DNA from: Oehlia diaphana
Lineage: Eukaryota; Glomeromycota; Glomeromycetes; Glomerales; Glomeraceae
DNA: 16,368 bases
Direction of reading: 5' to 3'
NCBI GenBank assembly: GCA_003833135.1
Contig: QZLH01000723.1
Coordinates: 12,961 to 29,328, forward strand
Part shown: one piece after another, positions 11,540 to 16,368 of the stretch
Position numbering within the stretch: position 1 is the first letter of the stretch
Layout of the letters: every line of letters begins with the position of its first letter
Notes under the pieces: model-generated
Databases searched by the model: none
The model's input: only the letters and a program-made list of their open reading frames with translations
Told to the model about the DNA's origin: nothing
Made by a program: the position numbers and the translations under genes

Positions 11540-14500
11540 ATTTTTTTTTTTTTTTTTTTTTTTTTTTAGTTTGAATAATTTCTTTCCATGTGTTGATTTT
11601 GGTACAAAGGCCAATGAATTTTTAGCCAAATGTGGTGTTAAAAAACCATCCTCATATGATTTTTCCAAAATATCAATTGATCCATCACATAAATTATGGA
11701 GTTTATATTTAGAAAATTATTTGAAAATTTTAATACAAATTAATCCCAACCTCAAAACAATTCTTAATCTGGCAGCAAGATCATATTATCCTAAAATTCG
11801 GGAGTTAGCTTTCAAATATTTTGTTGATAATTTTTATAGTAAATATTCAAAGTTTTATAAACCAGAAGAAATCGATGTTGCATTTTTACCTTGCTCAAAT
11901 TCTAATTCTTATGCAAAGCGTTCGGAATGTTTTATTAATGATAAATGCAAGTTAATTGGATTCAAAATTATACGTGAAGATTTACGTTCTAAAGCAGGAG
12001 ATTTTGGTGTTCATCAAAATCCTAATCGTGTAGAACTCATAAATGGGTTAACTGAGAACCCACCAAAAAATGTAAATGTGGCAAAAGAAGTCTTTGAATA
12101 TTTAAATACACAGCAAGAAGGTTTTACTGTTTCTGATTGGAAGAAGCTTGAAAATGTCGAATTTATTCCGATTCAATCAGCTAACAAACTTGTTAGACCA
12201 CGTGACTGTTTTCTCAAACTCAAAGAAGGAAGGTGGGTACTTTTTGAACACAATATTTTTAATGAATATCTGTTTTTAATAGAAAATATTATCTTTTTTT
12301 TAGTTTGGATAATTTCTTTCTATGGGTTGATTTTGGTACAAAGGCCAATGAATTTTTAGCCAAATGTGGCGTTAAAAAACCATCCTCGTATGATTTTTCC
12401 AAAATATCAGTTGATCCATCACATAAATTATGGAATTTATATTTAGAAAATTATTTGAAAATTTTAACGAAAATTAATCCCAACCTTGAAACAATTCTCA
12501 ACCTTGCAGCAAATCCAATTTATGCTAAAATCCGGGAGTTATCTCTCAAATATTTTGTTGATAATTTTTATAGTAAATATTCAAAGTTTTATAAACCAGA
12601 AGAAATCGATGTTGCATTTTTACCTTGCTCAAATTCTAATTCTTATGCAAAGCATTCGGAATGTTTTATTAATGATAAATGCAAGTCAATTGGATTCAAA
12701 ATTATACGTGAAGATTTACGTTCTAAAGCAGGAGATTTTGGTGTTCGTCAAAATCCTAATCGTGTAGAACTCATAAATGGATTAACTGAGAACCCACCAA
12801 AAAATAAAAGTAAGGCCAAAGAAGTTTTTGAATATTTAAATACACAACAAGAAAGTTTTACTGATTCTGATTGGAAGAAGCTTAAAGATTTCAAATTTAT
12901 TCCAATTCAATATGAAAGTAAACTTAAAAAAAATAGTGATGTCGAACTTATCAAACCACGTGACTGTTACTTTAAATTTAATGATAAAAGGCAAGTACAG
13001 TACCTTAATATATTTTTTTACCGAATTATATATATGCATTTTATTCATGTATTTATTTATTTATTTATTAGATTGAATGATTTCCTTCCGTGTGTTGATT
13101 TTGGAACAAATGCTAATAAATTTTTGGCTAAATGTGGTGTTAATTACGATTTATTATTTGAAGACGCTCACCGATTGCTGTTTAAATCATCACGTGAATT
13201 GTGGGATTTATGTAAAAATAATACAAAAAATTATTTACATATTTTGGAAAAAATTAAAGATGTTGATAATAAGTTTCCAGAAAAAAATCTAAATAAAGAT
13301 GATGTTCTAATTGCTATAAAAACTGATAGTAAAGGAAATAACAGTTACTGTTTAGCATCAGTAAAAGAAATTTACATAAATGATGATAAAGTATATCATA
13401 AAAATCTTAATCCATTTACACCACCTGAAAACTTGCGAGATTTTTATAAGGTATGTGTGTTTAAATTATTTACTCTCATATTTTTTTATTTTTATTCTTT
13501 TTATTGTTCTTAATTTTTATTCATTTTTTTTTCCTTTTTTTTTTAGAAACTTGGATGTAGTTCGTTGCATGAATCTGTGACAAAATCCGTGGTTCCATAT
13601 GGTCCTATTCAAAAAACTAAGTATTCACGACAATTACAAAGAATAATTAGAGAACGAGCGAGCTTATTCTACTTAAATCATTCTGAAGAACACATTAGAA
13701 AAGATGAAAAATGGCTTCAAAAGCTAAAAGTTAGAGAGATCGAATATATGGAAACGAGTTATAAGTTAGGATCCATTACAAAGAACGAAAGAAATGATAT
13801 TACAACCAATATTTCTCAAAGAAACACGATTACATGGATTCTTTATGTGACACCTAATTCTAATCTAATTGATATTTCACAACAATTAGTCAATCATATT
13901 TTCACATCACATTATCAGAATATTCCTTATTTTAACACGATTTTAACAGCACCTTTATCAAACTTAAAAAATATGGGAATAATTCACCCAAAATTACAAA
14001 ACGATCAACCACCACAAAGTACGTCAAATACACTTTCATCAAAACATAATGAAGATATTTCTTCTGAGAATACACGAGATTTACGAAACTTTTTACAAGT
14101 TACCATAAAATCTCGCTATTCTAATTCAGAAAGTAATATTAATAGTATTAAAACTTGTATCGACGAAAATAAAATGAATTACTGTGAAACTATGCCAGGT
14201 AATAAGCAACACATAATTTTAAATAAGTTACTATGAAATTTTTTTAACTTGACTTATTAATTTTTAGGTTATTCAATGCATTGTGTTGGAAATTTACAAA
14301 AGATTGAACTTCACATCCCTACTGACGTCGATCAATCAGAAATCTTGTCTCAATCACGTATTGCCCCATTGAGCCAATTCATATATATGTTAAAAGATCT
14401 AGCGGATGTTTTTAAAGTTTCACCAAAAGCTATTCACATATTTTATGATAATAGCGTAAACTCAATTGCATTTAATCGTGATGGAGCGTTATTTTTTAAT

Positions 14501-14850
14501 TTAAAATTTTATCTTGAATTACACGAACAAAAATGTAAAACTAAACCAACGATTGACGCTATGACTTATTGGTTCACGATATATTGTCATGTATTGGCAC
14601 ATAACTTTATTCAACTTCATAATTCCGAATTTGAAGTGAGTGTAAAAAAATTTATTTTTATTTTTTTTTTTTAATATAATATGCCGCTTTAATATATATA
14701 TATATTTTTCAATAGTATTATTATTCGTCATTCGCACAAACTTATATACCGGACTTCTTTGAATTAATGAGAAAACGTGAAATCCAGTTCAAAACTTTTA
14801 ACGTTAAAACCTTTTGGAAAGATTTTAATCGAATTTTAAACCGAAATTAA
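3885..14850 (+). CDS. DUF3684-family (sacsin-like) GHKL ATPase-domain protein with seven tandem repeat exons; 21 exons, 3089 aa
   Basis: I spliced this gene by eye as 3885-3982, 4059-4105, 4198-4349, 4445-4500, 4575-4707, 4804-4848, 4921-5460, 5537-6727, 6794-7082, 7160-7679, 7767-8426, 8514-9185, 9265-9924, 10013-10675, 10761-11420, 11570-12232, 12304-12990, 13072-13450, 13547-14198, 14268-14635 and 14716-14850. Every junction keeps frame. All introns are GT-AG except intron 17, which is GC-AG. The ATG at 3885 is supported by an in-frame TAA four codons upstream (3873-3875). The N-terminus has the GHKL/HSP90-type N-box (FRELMQNSDDAES, residues 41-53) and glycine loop (KIGAFGVGFYS, 99-109), which fit fungal DUF3684 proteins. 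The C-terminus has the family's HxxxHN segment. From memory, family members are about 1500-1800 residues; the excess here is seven extra copies of a central ~220-residue unit. A probable intracellular ATP-dependent chaperone-like role is inferred from HSP90 and sacsin relatives. The biochemical function is unknown. No transmembrane segment or signal peptide is seen in the spliced product. Confidence 0.88.
4921..6727 (+). other. Exons 7-8: middle region of the DUF3684 protein, residues 178-754
   Basis: Exon 7 (540 nt) and exon 8 (1191 nt) are the longest non-repeated coding blocks. Exon 7 follows the ATPase domain directly and resembles the transducer-like segment that follows GHKL domains: it has IYIGFPTNQTTG near its end, then HLAARVIPT at the exon border. 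Exon 8 starts with MERELIDFAEQTLAEYNIEML. It carries a low-complexity charged insertion (about residues 407-445), acidic first (IENNEEYEET) and then basic (KQPKKRAPEPKTKK). The basic part resembles a nuclear localisation signal, but that is only a composition argument. The exon ends in QYLMGHFGVRK, a conserved-looking segment before the next intron. I recognise no separate catalytic motif here. Confidence 0.75.
6794..7679 (+). other. Exons 9-10: ancestral first part of the repeated domain, residues 755-1024
   Basis: Exon 9 (289 nt) is unique sequence ending SLRELGLPIIDWNAEW. Exon 10 (520 nt) starts with GKFLIELGLQVYPKLETIL. From there it aligns with the 3' three quarters of every repeat exon (ALKYFIDN, NIAFLPCS, ECF, LRSKAEKFGIRQ, KVFEYL, EFIPI, RDCFFKLKDEK). 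It lacks the VDFG...KCGV head of the repeats. It ends in phase 2 at GAA AA, followed by GTAAGT, so it joins the repeat exons in frame. I read it as the original upstream half of a domain whose other half is exon 18. Confidence 0.8.
7767..8426 (+). repeat. Repeat exon R1 (exon 11, 660 nt), residues 1024-1244
   Basis: This is the first full copy of the repeated exon. It opens LNDFFLCVDFGTKANEFL, has SKCGV, then DPSHKLWKLYIEKYPVIL, NIAFLPCSNSNAYARPSDCF, DLRSKAEKFGIQQNP and KKVFEYL, and ends DCFFKLKDDR. It is phase 2 at both borders. It is among the more diverged copies: the segment before FIPIQ reads NKFNYNWNTLINSQ rather than the NTQQ...DSDWKKL of later copies. The donor is GTGTGT and the following intron (8427-8513) is 87 nt. 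Confidence 0.85.
8514..9185 (+). repeat. Repeat exon R2 (exon 12, 672 nt), residues 1244-1468
   Basis: The second full copy opens LNEFFLCVDFGTKANRFL and carries KCGVREPSSHDF, which is shared with R3. It ends FNPRECFLKLKEER. It has a four-codon longer stretch after FIPIQ (YESQPNKLF). Both borders are phase 2. The donor is GTATGT and the 79-nt intron 12 (9186-9264) ends in a T tract. It has PCSNSDTCAKPSDCF, with an extra Cys relative to most copies. Confidence 0.85.
9265..9924 (+). repeat. Repeat exon R3 (exon 13, 660 nt), residues 1468-1688
   Basis: The third copy opens LNNFFPCVDLGTKANEFL (VDLG instead of VDFG) and keeps KCGVREPSSHDF. Its centre has NSYAKHSECFINDEC, a form otherwise seen in R5-R7 (Lys for His in R6). 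The 3' part reads DWKILRDLEFIPIQ and ends PRDCFLKLKEER. The donor is GTATTG, weaker than the GTATGT of its neighbours. Intron 13 (9925-10012) is 88 nt. Both borders are phase 2. Confidence 0.85.
10013..10675 (+). repeat. Repeat exon R4 (exon 14, 663 nt), residues 1688-1909
   Basis: The fourth copy opens LNNFFTCVDFGTKANEFL with KCGVREPSSYDF. Its centre (PSDCFTNYRCMIMNF) is more like exon 10 and R1. Its 3' end (KKLENVKFIPIQSTNKFVRP, then LKEGR) is nearly the same as that of R6. Both borders are phase 2. The donor is GTATGT and intron 14 (10676-10760) is 85 nt. Confidence 0.85.
10761..11420 (+). repeat. Repeat exon R5 (exon 15, 660 nt), residues 1909-2129
   Basis: The fifth copy opens LDNFFLWVDFGTKANEFL. 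The usual Cys before VDFG is Trp here and in R7 only. It carries KCGVKKPSSYDFSKIS, then NLYLENY and YSKYSKFYEPEEIDYAFLPC. It ends KLKDLKFIPIQPNKLVSSRD and LKEER. R5, R6 and R7 are visibly the closest group by eye, in both exons and introns. The donor is GTATGT, and the long poly-T intron 15 (11421-11569) follows. Confidence 0.85.
11476..11567 (+). repeat. Very long poly-T tract inside intron 15
   Basis: Intron 15 holds T runs of 59 nt (11476-11534) and 27 nt (11541-11567), separated by ATAATA. They replace the ordinary polypyrimidine tract seen in the neighbouring copies (8-15 T), so the homopolymer has expanded in this copy only. Exact length is unreliable because homopolymers are prone to slippage and sequencing error. 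Confidence 0.9.
11570..12232 (+). repeat. Repeat exon R6 (exon 16, 663 nt), residues 2129-2350
   Basis: The sixth copy opens LNNFFPCVDFGTKANEFL, with Cys before VDFG as in R3 rather than the Trp of its direct neighbours. Its body follows R5 closely (KCGVKKPSSYDFSKIS, DVAFLPCSNSNSYAKRSECF, ELINGLTENPPKN). Its 3' end (KKLENVEFIPIQSANKLVRP, then LKEGR) follows R4. The donor is GTGGGT and intron 16 (12233-12303) is 71 nt. Both borders are phase 2. Confidence 0.85.
12304..12990 (+). repeat. Repeat exon R7 (exon 17, 687 nt), residues 2350-2579
   Basis: The seventh and longest copy opens LDNFFLWVDFGTKANEFL like R5, and its body is like R5 and R6. After FIPIQYESK it has an insertion rich in Lys, Asn and Asp (LKKNSDVELI). 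It ends PRDCYFKFNDKR, diverged from the FLKLKEER of the inner copies. As the last unit it may hold the original 3' border. The border AAAAG is followed by GCAAGT, a GC donor. Both borders are phase 2. Confidence 0.85.
13072..13450 (+). other. Exon 18: ancestral second part of the repeated domain, residues 2579-2705
   Basis: The exon opens LNDFLPCVDFGTNANKFL with AKCGV, the same head as each repeat exon. Weaker similarity continues through SSRELWDLCKNN...YLHILEKI, matching DPSHKLWxLYxExYxxIL of the repeats. It then runs into unique sequence (DDVLIAIKTDSKGNNSYCL, then ASVKEIYINDDKVYHKNL). It starts in phase 2 and ends in phase 0 at TTTTATAAG, followed by GTATGT. It is therefore the downstream half of the single ancestral domain that exon 10 begins. 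Confidence 0.8.
13547..14198 (+). other. Exon 19: unique C-terminal region, residues 2706-2923
   Basis: The exon opens KLGCSSLHESVTKSVVPYGP and continues with a Lys/Arg/Glu-rich helical-looking stretch (QLQRIIRERASLFYLNH, then EEHIRKDEKWLQKLKVREIEY). In DUF3684 proteins the equivalent segment follows the VDFG domain. A predicted disordered stretch rich in Asn, Ser and Gln (around DQPPQSTSNTLSSKHNEDIS) follows. The exon ends MPG in phase 1, before a 69-nt intron (14199-14267). No catalytic motif is recognised. Confidence 0.75.
14268..14850 (+). other. Exons 20-21: C-terminal segment with degenerate HxxxH motif, residues 2923-3089
   Basis: Exon 20 (368 nt) reads YSMHCVGNLQKIELHIPTDV and later FYDNSVNSIAFNRDGALFFNL, ending YWFTIYCHVLAHNFIQLHNS. 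Exon 21 (135 nt) starts YYYSSFAQTYIPDFFELM and ends in TAA at 14848-14850. The HVLAHN...LHNSEFE stretch corresponds, as I recall the family, to a conserved HELAHN...HNSxH stretch that resembles a zinc-peptidase HExxH site. Here the Glu is Val, so peptidase activity would not be expected. The intron between them (14636-14715) is 80 nt, with donor GTGAGT. Confidence 0.72.
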
Positions 14851-15049
14851 AAGCAAAATCGAGGGGTAAGTTATTTATACAACAAATATTTCAACGAAAA
14901 TATCAATTAAATTTTTCGAATTTCCACATTTTTTTTTTTAGCCTATTATTTTATGATTTTTGTAGTTTTTGTATAAATATACAGTATACTTTTATATAGG
15001 TATTTTCTAAATATTTTATTTTCTATTAAAATGTATATTTTTTTGATTG

Positions 15050-15055
15050 AATAAA
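15050..15055 (+). terminator. Candidate poly(A) signal AATAAA of the DUF3684-family gene
   Basis: An exact AATAAA lies about 200 nt after the stop at 14850, in T-rich surroundings. It is the first clear hexamer downstream of the stop codon. AT-rich DNA makes chance matches common, so this is only a candidate 3' end. Confidence 0.35.
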
Positions 15056-15164
15056 TATTCATATAATAACAAATCGATAATTTGGTTATTGTTGAGGAAC
15101 AGTTTATACGTTAATGTAAATAACTTAGACTTTTATGCTTATTAATTGGATTTTTGATGGTACA

Positions 15165-15517
15165 TTATAACGAACCTATGTATACCAAAAACTTGTTATA
15201 TTGAACCAAAGTTCCCAGAACCGAATTTTCTATAATTAATTACACCGGTTATACCGAATTGCCATGATAAAATGCTTTATACTGTATACCGAACCTACTT
15301 TAATAGCCCAGATATATAAATCATATATTTTTTTATAACGAACAGTCATGTGACTTTGTATTAACTCAGGCCAAATTTATAGCGCTGGCCAAAATCATAA
15401 ATTATAATTCTGGCCAGCACTATAAATTTGGCCAAAATTACTGGGAGTTCGGTATATTATATAACGAATTCACTCTATACCGAACTAAATCCTCTGGAAC
15501 GGAAGGTTCGTCAATAA
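15165..15517. repeat. MITE-like repeat region built of TATAnCGAAC motifs
   Basis: The ends TTATAACGAACCT (15165-15177) and AGGTTCGTCAATAA (15504-15517) are imperfect inverted repeats about 350 bp apart. Between them, variants of TATACCGAA / TATAACGAA and the complement TTCGGTATA recur about eight times in both orientations. The strong 65-nt hairpin at 15369-15433 lies inside. No coding capacity is seen, so a non-autonomous element is the simplest reading. Confidence 0.45.
15369..15433. repeat. Long hairpin with 30-bp arms and GGCC cores
   Basis: The arms 15369-15398 and 15404-15433 are complementary at about 27 of 30 positions around a 5-nt loop. Each arm contains GGCCAAATTTATAG and CTGGCCA or its complement. 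The mismatches are single transitions, mostly G-T compatible in RNA, so a transcript would also fold well. Confidence 0.8.
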
Positions 15518-16368
15518 CATATTCTTGTAAAATAATCAAACTTCTATAAATTCTTGCCGAAATTAATTCATTTTGTTAATCTATCCATAATTGAATTTTC
15601 TAGTTAAAATATTTAAAACTAGTGTTAGTTAATTATAGATCAAGAGTCATATCCGAATTCAAAATTGCACTCACAAAGAAAAGGAGGGCTATTTATTTAA
15701 GAAAGCATCTTCGCCAAAAATACTTACAAGTTAATTAGTTGCTCAAACACTCCAGCTGCATGACATCTTTCCTTCGGATAATAGGTCTGCTAGAATCAAA
15801 TGATAGAGAAGGATATGTATATTGTCTATTAATCAATAAACGTGTTGGAAAAATGGACGAAAGAAATAAATATAAAATAAAATTTTTTTTTTTTGTTGCG
15901 AAAGGGTGAGAATTTTTTTTTTATAATTATTGTTTCAGCCAAAATATAACGATCAAATTAATTAAAACAGAAAGCCTATTTGGCCTAGGGATTCTAACTA
16001 AATGATAGTTTGTTAAAACCTATGTTCAAAGTTATGTATATATTATAGAATATGTAGAAAATTTTGTCTCCTTGTAATAAAATTAAACTTTCCAGTGATA
16101 GTAAGCTCCTCCAATATCTAGATCTTAAGTTGAAACGCGCAACGTGATTTTTCCAGTTTACTGCGAGTTATATTGTCATTTTTTTAGAAAAAGCCAAGAT
16201 CATGTGCATTGTATATTTAATATAGATTGGGAGATCGTTATGAACTTTATATATTTTTTTCTTTTTTTTTTTATAGTGCAGACACATTGGAATTCGTAAA
16301 TCATATTCCTGCGCATTTTCTGCCATTATTACATTTTTCGAATGATCAATGATGAATCTTATTAGCGA

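Larger units (their letters stand above)
7680..13071 (+). repeat. Homologous intron family within the repeat array (introns 10-17)
   Basis: Introns lie at 7680-7766, 8427-8513, 9186-9264, 9925-10012, 10676-10760, 11421-11569, 12233-12303 and 12991-13071. Introns 11-16 share a GTNNGTACTTTTT-like start; intron 13 (GTATTGTACTTTTT) has one extra base, intron 15 reads TACTATTT, and the flanking introns 10 and 17 share only the leading GTAC. Several also share a middle element (TTTTTAATGAATATCTTTT) and a TTTTTAATAGAAAATATT block before the final T tract and TAG. The introns were therefore copied together with the exons. Introns 14, 15 and 16 are the most alike, in line with the exon similarities. 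Confidence 0.75.
14851..16368. other. AT-rich 3' flank without a recognised gene
   Basis: Besides the poly(A) signal candidate and the repeats listed separately, only short open stretches occur. The longest I noticed is a 49-codon + strand frame at 15760-15909. There is also a 24-codon open stretch after a TTTATAG acceptor-like site near 16276. Neither resembles a known family, and no RNA gene is seen. Confidence 0.5.

Noticed and set aside
11451..11570. Poly-Phe N-terminal extension of the R6 frame, with hydrophobic stretch
   Set aside because: It is translation of the poly-T intron 15. The GTATGT donor and T-rich TAG acceptor, shared with neighbouring introns, show that it is spliced out.
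12635..12980. CACGTG-containing sites repeated in the array, resembling E-boxes
   Set aside because: CCACGTGACTG encodes the conserved Pro-Arg-Asp-Cys at the end of each repeat exon, so coding conservation explains it.
7160..13450. Tandem array of separate small genes instead of one gene
   Set aside because: No repeat unit has its own start or stop; each is bordered by matching phase-2 splice sites, and the flanking exons continue the same frame to a shared C-terminus.
15760..15909. 49-codon + strand frame starting MTSFLRIIGLLESNDREGYV
   Set aside because: It has slightly more even composition than its surroundings, but no known family, an in-frame stop just upstream, and it ends in a poly-T tract. 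It may be a decayed fragment; support is too weak to call it.
16277..16352. Possible terminal exon after an acceptor-like TTTTTTATAG, open for 24 codons
   Set aside because: No upstream exon or donor can be linked to it. The opposite strand also has a short ATG frame there, so orientation is undecided.

Overview
The window looks like nuclear DNA of a very AT-rich eukaryote. It has many short introns with GT/AG borders and T-rich 3' ends, long poly-A and poly-T tracts, and large gene-free stretches. A single gene of a fungal-type family, plus GGCC-cored palindromes in the AT-rich flanks, makes an arbuscular mycorrhizal fungus of the Rhizophagus/Glomeromycota kind the best guess. That assignment is inference; no marker gene is present.

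Layout: 1-3884 is essentially gene-free. It holds an A-rich leader-like stretch followed by a 33-codon reading frame (141-242), several inverted repeats, and long AT-rich DNA. 3885-14850 is one gene on the + strand. I could splice it from start to stop in 21 exons with no frame break (9270 coding bases, 3089 residues by my count). 14851-16368 is AT-rich 3' flank with a probable poly(A) signal and a roughly 350-bp MITE-like element that contains a strong 65-nt hairpin.

The gene encodes a large GHKL/HSP90-type ATPase-domain protein of the DUF3684 (sacsin-like) family. Its N-terminus has the N-box and the GAFGVGFYS glycine loop, and its C-terminus carries a degenerate HxxxH (HVLAH) motif. The central region is remarkable. 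Seven consecutive exons (11-17; 660, 672, 660, 663, 660, 663 and 687 nt) are diverged copies of one another. All are phase 2 at both ends and each is followed by a homologous short intron. The exon before the array (10) matches the 3' three quarters of the unit, and the exon after it (18) matches the 5' quarter. An ancestral gene with one domain split by one intron therefore appears to have been expanded by seven exon-plus-intron duplications, adding about 1550 residues. Sequence features that alternate every second copy suggest that some duplications moved two units at once and that later conversion blended the copies.

The array is the most noteworthy structure here. It is a modular, frame-preserving exon repeat that could vary in copy number between strains or nuclei and could be spliced in different combinations. 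Intron 17 (GC-AG, stop-free, length a multiple of three) and intron 15 (59-nt and 27-nt T runs) are further oddities within it.
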